A stretch of DNA of 64,000 nucleotides from Flavobacterium sp. Sd200 (GCF_009826935.1 NZ_WUMN01000001.1:496001-560000); one strand, 5' to 3'; positions 44,425 to 53,473 are shown, numbered from the stretch's first letter. Numbers and translations are program-made. The notes: a model not told the origin generated them from the sequence alone.

Positions 44425-44585
44425 TTTTAAAATCTTAGTGCGTTGTAAGGTGATTTTTTTTGATAGCTATTTTACTATATCGATTGCGAAATCCAACCAA
44501 AAGAGAAACTATTTTTATAATAATTTCTCAAATGCATTTTTATAGCTTTATGCCTTTTCATTCTTTTTTGACTTGCCTCTTTCCG
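44425..44585. other. Gap inside the hexuronate operon
   Basis: These 161 bp separate kdgK from exuT while all other gaps in the operon are under 20 bp. It holds a weak AT-rich dyad (44503-44508 with 44524-44529) and no recognisable gene or TAnnTTTG promoter on the minus strand. Confidence 0.5.
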
Positions 44586-45605
44586 TTATCTTTTTATCCT
44601 TCCTCCTGAACTACCGTTTACAAGTTCCAGTACTTCGTCTACTGTACACAGGTTTATATCTCCGTGTATGGTATGCTTAAGGGCGCAGGCAGCATTTGCA
44701 AAGCGTAAAGAAGCTTCGTCGTTATAAAACTGCAGGCCATAGATCAATCCGGCTGCGTAGGCATCTCCGGTACCAATACGGTCTACAACCTGGGTTATTT
44801 CAATTTCGTCGGTCTTATAATATGTAACACCATCCCAGGCCTGTGCATATATTTTTTGATGGTTTACACTATAGGCTACACGTACTTTGTCATACACCTT
44901 AGTAATGTTAGGGCAGGTAACCATCAATTGTTTTGCAGCATTTATAAAATCCTCATCGGTTTGAGTAAAATGAGTACCGAGTATTTCATTGATCTCGTTT
45001 ACACCACCAATAAATGCAGTGCTCAGGCCAACCAGTTCTGTCAAAACCTCTTTTCCGTTGCGGCCATATTGCCATAAGTTGCTTCTGTAGGTAGGGTCGG
45101 TAGTAATAACAATTCCTTTATCAAGGGCTTTTATAAGTCCCTGTTTCAGGGTTTGATAGGCACCTTCGCTAAGGGCAGGGGTAATGCCTGTCCAGTGTAA
45201 GAGTGAGCAGCCGTTTAATATCTCGTCCCAGTCTGTTTGCTCAGGGCTAATATTGGCAAAGGCACCATGCAGGCGGTTGTAGGCAATCTGGCTGGCGCGA
45301 AAACCGCTTCCGGTTTCCATAAAATACAATCCTAACGGATGGTTTACTTTGTTTATATGAGATATATCTATGCCATATCCTTGCATACAGGCAAGGGCAG
45401 CATCGCCAACAAAATCGTTGCTGACATTGCTGACGTGCTTTACAGATAAGCCAAACTGAGACAAAGAGGCGGCAACATTCATCTCTGTACCGCCAAAAAA
45501 GAATTCGAGCTCTTTGCTTTGTTTCATTTTATTGCACCCCGGCGGATTAAGCCTCATTATTACCTCGCCAAAGGTTACTATTTTGCCTACTGTGTTATTT
45601 CTCAT
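44586..45605 (-). CDS. kdgK: 2-keto-3-deoxygluconate kinase (PfkB family)
   Basis: KdgK phosphorylates 2-keto-3-deoxygluconate to KDPG. The 339-residue protein has the PfkB opening KIVTFGEVIMRL with NPPG, a sugar-binding FFGGTEMNVAASLSQFG, and the ATP and catalytic signature DRIGTGDAYAAGL near residue 270, whose Asp is the base. It is 5 bp after uxaC in the same operon. The KDPG aldolase that would complete the pathway is not in the window. Confidence 0.93.
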   Translation of the reverse strand: MRNNTVGKIVTFGEVIMRLNPPGCNKMKQSKELEFFFGGTEMNVAASLSQFGLSVKHVSNVSNDFVGDAALACMQGYGIDISHINKVNHPLGLYFMETGSGFRASQIAYNRLHGAFANISPEQTDWDEILNGCSLLHWTGITPALSEGAYQTLKQGLIKALDKGIVITTDPTYRSNLWQYGRNGKEVLTELVGLSTAFIGGVNEINEILGTHFTQTDEDFINAAKQLMVTCPNITKVYDKVRVAYSVNHQKIYAQAWDGVTYYKTDEIEITQVVDRIGTGDAYAAGLIYGLQFYNDEASLRFANAACALKHTIHGDINLCTVDEVLELVNGSSGGRIKR

Positions 45606-45610
45606 TATAA

Positions 45611-47023
45611 TTACAGGTCAAAATATTGTTTAGCATTGCCATAAGAAATATCGGCAACCATTTTTCCAATCCATTCAATGTCCTGTGGCAGTTCTCCTGT
45701 AGCCATTTCCTGTCCAAGCAGGTTGCAAAGCACCCTCCTGAAATATTCGTGGCGCGGGAAAGAAAGGAAACTCCTTGAGTCAGTAAGCATACCCACAAAA
45801 GTACTTAAAAGCCCCATGTTGCTCAAGGCATTCAATTGCTTAATGATACCATCTTTTTGGTCAAGGAACCACCATCCTGAGCCATATTGTACTTTTCCTT
45901 TAATACTGCCGTCGTTAAAGTTTCCAATCATTGTGGCAAACAGTTCATTGTCTGCAGGATTTAAATTGTAAAGTATGGTTTTGGCAAGTTTATCTTTAGT
46001 ATCTAATGTATTTAAAAAGTTGCTAAGTGTAACTGCCTGTTTATAATCGCCAATACTGTCCCATCCTGTGTCAGGGCCAAGAATGCTCAGCATACGAGCA
46101 TTGTTGTTGCGCAATGCCCCAAGGTGAAACTGCTGTACCCAGCCAAATTTGTGGTATGTTTCTCCTAAGAACAATAAAACTGCGGTTTTAAACTTCTCTG
46201 CATCAGTATCAGATATGGTTTTTCCTGCAAGCTTGTTGCTAAAAATAGTGCTTATTTCCTGATCTGTAAATTCTGTAAAAGAAATGTAGTTCAATCCATG
46301 GTCAGACAGTTTGCAACCGTTAGCATCAAAATATTCTATGCGCTTGTGTAATGCATCGCAAAGGTCGTTATAAGAGTTTATGGCAACTCCGGCTGATTCG
46401 CCAAGTTTTGCTATATAATCAGTATAATCTTTATTATCAATTAAAATGGCTTTATCAGGGCGGAAAGAGGTACTCATTTTAATACCTGCACCACTTTTTG
46501 CAAAATCCTGATGGTAGTTTAGTGTATCAGTAGGGTCTTCAGTAGTACACACGGTTTCTACATTCATCATTTTTAAAAGTCCCCTGCACGATTTACCGGT
46601 TTGCTGAAGTTGCTGGCTTGCATCTTCAAAAATAGCAGCGGCATTACCTTCATTAAGAAAATCGTCTACACCAAAATAGCGTTTTAGCTCAAGGTGTGTC
46701 CAGTGGAACAAAGGGTTTCTTAGTGTATGTGGAACCGTTTTTGCCCATGCGGCAAATTTCTCACTATCGGCAGCATTACCTGTAATATATTTTTCGTTAA
46801 TACCAAGAGTACGCATGGCACGCCATTTATAATGGTCGCCTGCAATCCATACCTGAGAGATGTTGTCAAACACTCTGTCTTCGGCTATATCTTTTGGCGA
46901 TAAATGACAATGGTAGTCTATAATAGGCTGTTTTTCTGCATAATTAAAGTAAAGCTCTTCTGCATACTTATTAGACAGTAAAAAATTATCAGAAATCAGA
47001 GGTTTTTTAATCATTGTATTCAT
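45611..47023 (-). CDS. uxaC: Glucuronate/galacturonate isomerase
   Basis: UxaC isomerises galacturonate to tagaturonate and glucuronate to fructuronate. The 470-residue protein is the same length as the E. coli enzyme and carries the amidohydrolase-like metal ligands YHCHLSP near residue 38, together with FHWTHLELKRYFG and the C-terminal SFLSFPRHEYFRR. It is the first gene of the leftward hexuronate operon. A 20-bp palindrome 129 bp upstream is the probable operator. Confidence 0.96.
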   Translation of the reverse strand: MNTMIKKPLISDNFLLSNKYAEELYFNYAEKQPIIDYHCHLSPKDIAEDRVFDNISQVWIAGDHYKWRAMRTLGINEKYITGNAADSEKFAAWAKTVPHTLRNPLFHWTHLELKRYFGVDDFLNEGNAAAIFEDASQQLQQTGKSCRGLLKMMNVETVCTTEDPTDTLNYHQDFAKSGAGIKMSTSFRPDKAILIDNKDYTDYIAKLGESAGVAINSYNDLCDALHKRIEYFDANGCKLSDHGLNYISFTEFTDQEISTIFSNKLAGKTISDTDAEKFKTAVLLFLGETYHKFGWVQQFHLGALRNNNARMLSILGPDTGWDSIGDYKQAVTLSNFLNTLDTKDKLAKTILYNLNPADNELFATMIGNFNDGSIKGKVQYGSGWWFLDQKDGIIKQLNALSNMGLLSTFVGMLTDSRSFLSFPRHEYFRRVLCNLLGQEMATGELPQDIEWIGKMVADISYGNAKQYFDL

Positions 47024-47463
47024 TATTGTTTTGTCATTTATCGTTGTTGTATTCTTCTTTATTACAAATTTTTAATATAACTAACTGATTAGTAGTTGAT
47101 TTTTAATTATTATAAAAATTGTTTATTATAAAATATAATATCTCATGCAACAAATGTAATCGATTACATTTAATTAATAAAACATAATTGATGAAATTTT
47201 GTAATAATATTTAAAAAAAATCGACTAAAGCCAATAATCAGTTAATTGCAATTGGTGTTGGCTTTTAACATTTTGATAAAGAAATAATCAATTCTGCACC
47301 TCTAAATATCGCTGAAAATACAGCGATTATTCGCTATTAATCAGTTGATTATAATTTAGCTTTAAATTTAATTATTTGATTTTCAGTATTTTGTATTTAA
47401 TGGTGTGATTTTGGCTCAATGCAATACAAGTTTATAAAAAATAATAATCAAAACTTTTATATC
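47024..47463. other. Divergent regulatory region between uxaC and the esterase
   Basis: These 440 bp have no gene. They are very AT-rich and hold a perfect 20-bp palindrome (47152-47171), a dyad AAAGCCAA / TTGGCTTT around 47227-47267 with a long loop, and a perfect TAATCA-GT-TGATTA dyad (47338-47351). Variants of the last motif recur nearby, at about 47085 and 47236. No strict TAnnTTTG promoter was found on either strand. Confidence 0.6.
47152..47171. promoter_or_regulatory. Probable LacI-type operator of the hexuronate operon
   Basis: AAATGTAATCGATTACATTT is a perfect 20-bp palindrome with a central CG, the usual form of LacI-family sites. It lies 129 bp upstream of uxaC, and the only LacI-family gene in the window is at the far end of that operon. 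Confidence 0.65.
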
Positions 47464-48447
47464 ATGAGTACAACTTTATTAAAATCAAATCCTTACGACA
47501 GTGATCCAAATTTATCTGAAGCAGTTAAAGAGTTTTTAAAACCACTTAATGCAGAAGGAAATCGTCCGTTAGAGAGTCTTTCTGTTACCGATGCCCGCAA
47601 TGTACTTACCGGAGCACAACAAGCCTTTAAGGTAGATCTTAGCGGTATCGAGGAGTATGAAAAAATCGTAGAGCATGCCGGGTTTACTATAACCCTAAAC
47701 ATTGTAAGACCTGAAGGTGAAAAAGGTACTACACCCGTATTTATGTATATACATGGCGGCGGGTGGGTTTTAGGTGATTATCCTACACACAAAAGAATGG
47801 TTAGGGATCTTGTGGTGCTTACAGGTTTTACCGGAGTTTTTGTAGAATATAAAAGGGCTCCGGAAGTAAAATATCCGTATCCTGTAAATGAAGTTTATGC
47901 GGCAGCACAATGGATCGCTGCTAATGGATCCGAGATAAATGTAGACGCTGCAAAGCTTGCCATTGTAGGTAATAGTGCAGGAGGCAACCTTGCTGCTGCA
48001 ACCATCCTTATGGCTAAGGAAAATGGTGGGCCTGATTTTAAAGCCCAGATCTTATTTTGGCCTGTTACCGATGCCAATTTTGAAAGGGAATCGTGGAAGC
48101 TTTTTGGTACTGAACGATTTTTAACGGCATCACTTATGCAATGGATGTGGGATCAATATGTTGAACCTTCCAAGAGAAATGAAATATTTGCTTCTCCATT
48201 ACAGGCTACTGTAGATCAGTTAAAAGGATTGCCGCCTACGCTTATTCAGGTTGCAGAGAATGACATTTTAAGAGATGAGGGCGAAGCATTTGGAAGGAAA
48301 CTTCTTGAAGCGGGTGTTGATGCCACTACGGTGCGCTTTAATGATGTTATACACGATTGGGGACTTCTTAACGGTCTTGCCGATTTGCCACAAACTAAGG
48401 CGCTGTTTGAGCAGGCTGCCGCAACTTTAAAAAAATACCTTAAATAA
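47464..48447 (+). CDS. HSL-family alpha/beta hydrolase (esterase)
   Basis: This 327-residue protein is a hormone-sensitive-lipase-type esterase. It has the oxyanion motif HGGG (97-100), the nucleophile elbow GNSAGG with Ser171, and the triad Asp and His in AENDILRDEGEAF and VIHDWGLLN. It has no signal peptide, so it is cytosolic. An ATG at 47419 is in frame, but the added 15 residues are unlike the family and the ATG at 47464 is preferred. Its location next to pectin-sugar genes makes deacetylation of a sugar or lactone possible, but there is no direct evidence. The next gene starts 8 bp later. Confidence 0.85.
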   Translation: MSTTLLKSNPYDSDPNLSEAVKEFLKPLNAEGNRPLESLSVTDARNVLTGAQQAFKVDLSGIEEYEKIVEHAGFTITLNIVRPEGEKGTTPVFMYIHGGGWVLGDYPTHKRMVRDLVVLTGFTGVFVEYKRAPEVKYPYPVNEVYAAAQWIAANGSEINVDAAKLAIVGNSAGGNLAAATILMAKENGGPDFKAQILFWPVTDANFERESWKLFGTERFLTASLMQWMWDQYVEPSKRNEIFASPLQATVDQLKGLPPTLIQVAENDILRDEGEAFGRKLLEAGVDATTVRFNDVIHDWGLLNGLADLPQTKALFEQAAATLKKYLK

Positions 48448-48455
48448 TTATAACT

Positions 48456-49193
48456 ATGAAAACACTATTTGCAATTTTAAGTTCATTTGCTATTGGAATT
48501 GTTCCAACAGCCGACTGTGATAAATGTTATGACAATGATGATTTTGTAATAAAATCGGCATCAGTAACAAATAACAAAGACCTTGGCGTTACCATTTGGG
48601 AAATAAAAGTTAAGGGCGAGGCAGGAGCTACAACTCCAAAAGCCGCTGGAAAGTTAAACGGTGCACCTGTATTGGGCTATGTTTTTCCTACAACACTTAA
48701 ACCTACCGATGTGGGCTTTAGCAATACCGAAGGCATTGTGGCATTGGCATTAACATCTCATCCGGATTTTGACGATACTCCAATGTGGGACGAAGATGCC
48801 GATACAAATTATGGCAACGATGGTGTAATATGGCATCCGCATTGGGTTATATTAAATAAAGATAATCGCGTTGAAGGAGGGCTATCGGTAAAACAATTTA
48901 AAAAAGGAGATCCAACCGTAACGTTGCCGGCAAATAACCCCGGAATGGAAATGTATATGGACAGCCCCGGTTTTAATGTGGTTACAAAAGGCAATTCTAT
49001 AAAAGTAATTGTGCCAAACTACAGGATAAGCAATAAAACCAATTTTAAATTTGATGCCGTAGCCTGCTACATGATGGTAAACACCGGCGATGGCGACGAT
49101 AAAATGGGCGCAGGAGACAAACCTATGCTGGGGGTTTATAAAGTGTATTCTGTTGCCAGCGGTAATCTTTCATTGCCTTACAGTGTAAAATAA
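48456..49193 (+). CDS. Exported protein of unknown function
   Basis: I do not recognise this 245-residue protein. It starts with a hydrophobic segment (about residues 3-19) that looks like a signal peptide, followed by CDKC (21-24), a possible metal or disulfide pair. The body is rich in Asp, Gly and aromatic residues and contains DTPMWDEDADTNYGNDG and WHPHWV, which suggest a beta-rich extracytoplasmic domain. It has no sorting domain or further membrane helix. It follows the esterase by 8 bp and is probably co-transcribed with it. A hairpin follows the gene. Confidence 0.7.
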   Translation: MKTLFAILSSFAIGIVPTADCDKCYDNDDFVIKSASVTNNKDLGVTIWEIKVKGEAGATTPKAAGKLNGAPVLGYVFPTTLKPTDVGFSNTEGIVALALTSHPDFDDTPMWDEDADTNYGNDGVIWHPHWVILNKDNRVEGGLSVKQFKKGDPTVTLPANNPGMEMYMDSPGFNVVTKGNSIKVIVPNYRISNKTNFKFDAVACYMMVNTGDGDDKMGAGDKPMLGVYKVYSVASGNLSLPYSVK

Positions 49194-49208
49194 AAATTTC
49201 TCATTATG

Positions 49209-49236
49209 CAACTGCCGATAGATCTTTCGGCAGTTG
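49209..49236 (+). terminator. Hairpin after the unknown exported protein
   Basis: A perfect 10-bp stem CAACTGCCGA/TCGGCAGTTG with an 8-nt loop; the T-tract after it is poor, so termination may be partial. Confidence 0.55.
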
Positions 49237-49280
49237 TTATTTCTTAATAATTTTTACCAATCATTTAAATCATATTAATC

Positions 49281-50735
49281 ATGGAAAATAACAAACTTAC
49301 TACAGCTACCGGAACACCCGTTCCTGACAATCAAAATATAATGACGGCAGGCAAGCATGGTCCTGCACTTTTACAGGATTTTTGGTTCCTTGAAAAAATG
49401 GCACATTTTGACAGGGAAGTTATACCCGAACGCAGAATGCATGCTAAAGGTTCCGGTGCTTATGGAGAATTTACCGTTACGCATGATATTACCCAATATA
49501 CCAAAGCCGATATTTTTTCGGAGATAGGAAAAACAACTCCAATGTTCGTACGTTTTTCTACCGTGGCAGGCGAACGTGGCGCGGCTGATGCCGAGCGCGA
49601 TATAAGAGGCTTTGCCCTTAAATTTTACACTTAGCAAGGCAATTGGGATCTTGTTGGAAATAACACTCCCGTATTTTTTTTAAGAGACCCAATGAAGTTT
49701 CCGGATCTTAACCATGCCGTAAAGCGCGACCCAAAAACCAACATGCGCAGTGCCGATAATAACTGGGATTACTGGACGCTGCTGCCCGAGGCACTGCATC
49801 AGGTAACCATAAATATGACAGATAGGGGCATACCTAAAAGTTACAGGAACATGCACGGTTTCGGTAGTCATACTTTTAGTTTTACAAATGTACATAACGA
49901 AAGGTTTTGGGTAAAGTTTCATTACAGGACACAGCAGGGTATAGAGAATCTAAGCGATGCAGAGTCGGTAGCAATAATAGGGCAGGACAGGGAAAGCCAC
50001 CAAAGGGATTTATTTGATAATATAGAGAATGGTAATTATCCTGAATGGAAGTTCTATATCCAGATTATGACTCAGGAACAGGCCGATAACAGTCCATTCA
50101 ATCCTTTCGATCTTACCAAAGTTTGGCCTCATGGCAGTTATCCGCTTATACCTGTAGGTAAATTTGTTTTGAACAGAAATCCTGAGAATTATTTTGCTGA
50201 GGTAGAGCAGGCGGCATTTAATCCGGCCAATGTAGTTCCTGGCATCGGCTTTTCGCCCGATAAAATGCTACAGGGCAGGCTTTTTTCTTATGGAGATGCG
50301 CAGCGGTATCGCTTAGGGGTTAATAATTATCAAATACCGGTAAATGCTTCCAAATGTCCTTATCATGCATTTCATAGAGATGGAGCAATGCGTGTAGATG
50401 GAAATTATGGCTCCACTAAAGGCTACGAACCCAACAGCTTTGGCCAATGGCAGCAACAGCCACAATATAAAGAGCCATCCCTTGCCCTGCATGGAGATGC
50501 AGCAGCGTGGGATCATAGGGAAGATGAAGACTATTTTTCTCAGCCGGGCAATCTTTTCAGGTTGCTTACAGAAGAAAAGAAACAGTTGCTTTTTACAAAT
50601 ACTGTAGCGGCAATAGGGGGTGTGCAGCGGTTTATACAGGAACGCCACATCAAAAATTGTTATAAGGCCGACTCTGATTATGGTACAGGCGTGGCAAACG
50701 CTCTGGGTATAGACATAAGCGAAGTAATAAGATAA
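49281..50735 (+). pseudogene. katA: Clade 3-type small-subunit catalase interrupted by an in-frame TAG
   Basis: The reading frame encodes a complete ~484-residue heme catalase except for a TAG stop at codon 118 (49632-49634). The sequence is in the same frame on both sides (GFALKFYT, stop, [15 protein letters not shown]), where catalases have Glu; one G-to-T change of a GAG codon would explain it. The distal heme His54 ([12 protein letters not shown]) is before the stop. The catalytic Asn in GNNTP and the heme-ligand Tyr near residue 337 ([12 protein letters not shown]) are after it, so the 117-residue product would be inactive. The downstream part is otherwise intact, which suggests a recent mutation, a sequencing error or readthrough. 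Confidence 0.9.
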
Positions 50736-50739
50736 AAAC

Positions 50740-50770
50740 AAAGCCTGCACTAAAAAATGCAGGCTTTATT
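50740..50770. terminator. Terminator between katA and the M42 peptidase
   Basis: A perfect 10-bp stem AAAGCCTGCA/TGCAGGCTTT with an A-rich 8-nt loop sits between convergent genes and should work both ways. Confidence 0.8.
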
Positions 50771-50796
50771 ATGACAATTTTTATTTTTGATAAGGC

Positions 50797-51885
50797 TTAT
50801 TTAAAATAAGAAAAAGTTTCGCCGTCTTCTATATTAAGTAATGTTTCATAGATGAGGCGTATAACATTTTCAACGTCTTCACGCTGCACCATCTCTACAG
50901 TAGTATGCATGTATCGAAGCGGTAATGATATAAGTGCTGAAGCTACACCGCCGTTACTATAGGCAAAAGCATCAGTATCAGTGCCTGTAACGCGGCTTGA
51001 AGCAAGGCGTTGAAAAGGTATTTCGTTTTTAAGGGCAGTGTCAATTATAAGCTCGCGCAGGTTGTTTTGCACGGCAGGAGCATAAGTAATAACCGGACCT
51101 TTACCAATTTGGGTGTCGCCTTCAATACGTTTCTCTATCATTGGCGTGGTACTGTCATGGCAAACATCGGTAACAATGGCTACATTAGGTTTAATAGTTT
51201 GTGTGATCATTTCGGCACCGCGAAGACCAACTTCTTCCTGTACAGAGTTTGTAATGTATAAACCAAAAGGCAGTTTTTTACCATTTTCTTTAAGTAAACG
51301 GGCTACTTCGGCAATCATAAAGCCGCCAATACGGTTGTCAATAGCGCGGCAAACAAATTTATTTTCATTTAATATTATGAATTCATCAGGATAAGTAATA
51401 ACACACCCCACATGTACCCCAAGGTTTTCAACCTCTTCTTTAGTGCTGCAGCCAAGGTCTATAAAAATAGTTTCAATTTTAGCAGGTTCTTCTTTGCCAC
51501 GGTTGCGGGTGTGTATGGCAGGCCAGCCAAATACTCCTTTAACTATGCCTTTTTTGGTATGGATATTGACACGTTTAGATGGAGCGATCATGTGGTCGCT
51601 GCCGCCGTTGCGAATTACATATATAAGTCCGTTATCAGTAATGTAGTTTACATACCAAGAAATTTCGTCGCTATGGCCTTCTATAACTACTTTATAAGGG
51701 GCATCGGGGTTTATTACGCCTACAGCAGTACCATAAGTATCGGTAATAAAAGTGTCTACGTACGGAGTTAAGTATTCTTTCCAGAGTTTTTGCCCTTCAG
51801 ACTCATATCCGGTAGGTGATGCATTGTTTAAATATTGCTCTAAAAATGCCAGTGATGCATCGTTTAATATAGATTTTGATGACAT
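50797..51885 (-). CDS. M42 family metallopeptidase
   Basis: This 362-residue protein is a cytosolic M42 aminopeptidase (FrvX/PepA-like) that uses two metal ions. The metal-ligand and catalytic segments are IEGHSDEISWYV, CRAIDNRIGG, NSVQEEVGLRGAEM, VTDVCHDSTTP and, near the end, the His in YMHTTVEM. The length is normal. It is divergent from the DUF4294 gene, a common flavobacterial pairing. Confidence 0.93.
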   Translation of the reverse strand: MSSKSILNDASLAFLEQYLNNASPTGYESEGQKLWKEYLTPYVDTFITDTYGTAVGVINPDAPYKVVIEGHSDEISWYVNYITDNGLIYVIRNGGSDHMIAPSKRVNIHTKKGIVKGVFGWPAIHTRNRGKEEPAKIETIFIDLGCSTKEEVENLGVHVGCVITYPDEFIILNENKFVCRAIDNRIGGFMIAEVARLLKENGKKLPFGLYITNSVQEEVGLRGAEMITQTIKPNVAIVTDVCHDSTTPMIEKRIEGDTQIGKGPVITYAPAVQNNLRELIIDTALKNEIPFQRLASSRVTGTDTDAFAYSNGGVASALISLPLRYMHTTVEMVQREDVENVIRLIYETLLNIEDGETFSYFK

Positions 51886-51964
51886 AAATATAATTTTTGG
51901 CTAAAATATAAATTACATTACAGAGTTTGGTATTATTGTATATTTTTGATGTAAATTTTTGAAG

Positions 51965-52621
51965 ATGAAGTTAGGGGTAATATCTATAATATTCCTGTTT
52001 TTAGGGCTTGCAGTACATGCACAGGATCCTGTGCAGGACAGTATATCTAACGATTCAATTGCATTTAATATGCAGTTGCAGGAAATAGTGCTTTCTAATG
52101 TAAAAGATACCCTGTCTGAAGAAACAAAGAAGCAATTACTTCTTTTGCGAAGACGCGTTATAAAAGTATACCCTTATGCAAAAATAGCGGCAGAGCGTTT
52201 AACCATGCTCAACAAGACCATGAGCCTGCTAAAAACAGATAAGGAGAAAAAGAAATACTCTAAGATCGTTGAAAAATATTTGACCGATGAGTTTGAAGAA
52301 CAGTTAAAGAAGCTGTCGAGAAAAGAAGGGCAAATATTGGTAAAACTTATATACAGGCAAACAGGTCACTCAACCTTTGATTTGATAAAAGAGCATAAAA
52401 GTGGCTGGAAAGCTTTTTGGTACAGTAAAATAGGTAAAGCCTTTAATATAGATATAAAATTGGGCTATAATCCATCGGCAATTGCCGAAGACTTTTTGAT
52501 AGAAGGTTTTTTAATAAAGGCTTTTGAAGAAAGGCGGTTGGTAAAACAGGATCCGGCATTTAAAATAGATTATGCGGCCTTAAAAAAATCCTGGAAAGAA
52601 AAGAATAAAAAAGAAGGTTAA
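51965..52621 (+). CDS. DUF4294 family exported protein
   Basis: This 218-residue protein has a signal peptide ending in VHAQ, followed by the DUF4294 sequence (LLLLRRRVIKVYPYAKIAAERL and YRQTGHSTFDLIKEHKSGWKAFWY). The body is very basic and helical. The family is restricted to Bacteroidota and has no known function. The ATG at 51965 gives a complete signal peptide; a TTG two codons earlier adds nothing. It converges with the Nudix regulator. Confidence 0.85.
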   Translation: MKLGVISIIFLFLGLAVHAQDPVQDSISNDSIAFNMQLQEIVLSNVKDTLSEETKKQLLLLRRRVIKVYPYAKIAAERLTMLNKTMSLLKTDKEKKKYSKIVEKYLTDEFEEQLKKLSRKEGQILVKLIYRQTGHSTFDLIKEHKSGWKAFWYSKIGKAFNIDIKLGYNPSAIAEDFLIEGFLIKAFEERRLVKQDPAFKIDYAALKKSWKEKNKKEG

Positions 52622-52629
52622 CGCATAAG

Positions 52630-53316
52630 TTATAGCTTAAACGTAAAACCTTCCTGTACCTTAAACTGATATTTTTCTTCGTCGAACATATAAAAGTAAG
52701 ACCCTTTGCGCGATGAGTTCATGTCTTTCTCATCGGTTTTAAGTAAAATATCAAGTGCGTTTATTTTATTTATAAAATTACGTTTGTCAAGAGTTTCACC
52801 CAAAATGGCTTCATAAAGGGTTTGTAATTGTTTCATGGTAAACTTTTTTGGCAGGAGTTCAAAACCTATAGGCTTGGAAAGTGCCCTGCGCCTCAGCCTT
52901 AGCATGGCATTATCAACCATTTTTTTATGGTCAAAAATAAGGTCAGGTGCCTCATTAATATTAAACCATTTAGCAGAATAATTTTCATTGATCTCGGCTG
53001 TATGTTCTGTAATATTTATCAGGGCATAGTAAGCCACAGAAACCGTTCTGTCAACGGGGTCACGGTCAACAGCCCCATAGGTTCTAAGCTGCTCCATATA
53101 TATATTATGCAGTCCGGTCAATTCATTAAGTACCCTTACAGCGGCCTCATCCAGATTTTCTTCGCGGTTCAAAAAACCGCCCATAAGTGACCATCGGCCT
53201 TTTTCGGGCTCAAAATTTCTTTTGATAAGCAGTATCTTTAGGTTTTGATTGTCAAAGCCAAAAATTATACAGTCTACCGCCAGTAAAATCCTTTCTTTAT
53301 CGTTGTAATTATTCAT
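52630..53316 (-). CDS. Nudix-fold transcriptional regulator, AraR/NrtR type
   Basis: This 228-residue protein has an N-terminal Nudix domain and a C-terminal winged helix (about residues 150-228, PKKFTMKQLQTLYEAILGETLDKRNF). The Nudix box (residues 47-69) keeps its Gly, first Glu and Arg but has RV where the catalytic RE should be and EL for EE, so hydrolase activity is unlikely. Bacteroides AraR, which controls arabinose use, has this architecture, and the gene is divergent from an arabinan SusC/SusD locus. It is probably the local regulator. The ATG at 53316 was chosen; the in-frame ATG at 53397 lies inside a palindrome and adds unlike sequence. Confidence 0.85.
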   Translation of the reverse strand: MNNYNDKERILLAVDCIIFGFDNQNLKILLIKRNFEPEKGRWSLMGGFLNREENLDEAAVRVLNELTGLHNIYMEQLRTYGAVDRDPVDRTVSVAYYALINITEHTAEINENYSAKWFNINEAPDLIFDHKKMVDNAMLRLRRRALSKPIGFELLPKKFTMKQLQTLYEAILGETLDKRNFINKINALDILLKTDEKDMNSSRKGSYFYMFDEEKYQFKVQEGFTFKL

Positions 53317-53391
53317 GGATGCATTTAAAATCGCAGCCAAGATACTAACATTACCATAAAATTGCAAGATTTTTGCGAAAACGTGTACAAT

Positions 53392-53406
53392 ATACATTTA
53401 ATGTAT
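53392..53406. promoter_or_regulatory. 15-bp palindrome between the Nudix regulator and susC
   Basis: ATACATT-T-AATGTAT is a perfect palindrome, 76 bp upstream of the regulator start. It may mediate autoregulation. The half ATACATTTA recurs in both SusC-type leaders (53519-53527 and 58428-58436). Confidence 0.5.
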
Positions 53407-53407
53407 G

Positions 53408-53423
53408 AATACGTTGTAGTATT
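53408..53423. promoter_or_regulatory. Operator-like inverted repeat upstream of susC
   Basis: AATAC-GTTGTA-GTATT lies 51 bp before the -33 element (about -96 from the predicted start). It is identical, at the same distance, to the site at 58317-58332. Confidence 0.6.
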
Positions 53424-53473
53424 ATTGGGTTAATAGTTTATTTATGTTAAAAATTAATTTATCTAAATTTTTA

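Noticed and set aside
49692..50735. Independent gene starting at the Met after the catalase stop
   Set aside because: It is the same frame as the catalase and lacks the heme-pocket His, so it is the rest of one broken gene and not a separate one.
53317..53397. Longer start of the Nudix regulator
   Set aside because: The 27 extra residues precede the Nudix fold, have no family match, and the ATG lies inside a regulatory palindrome.
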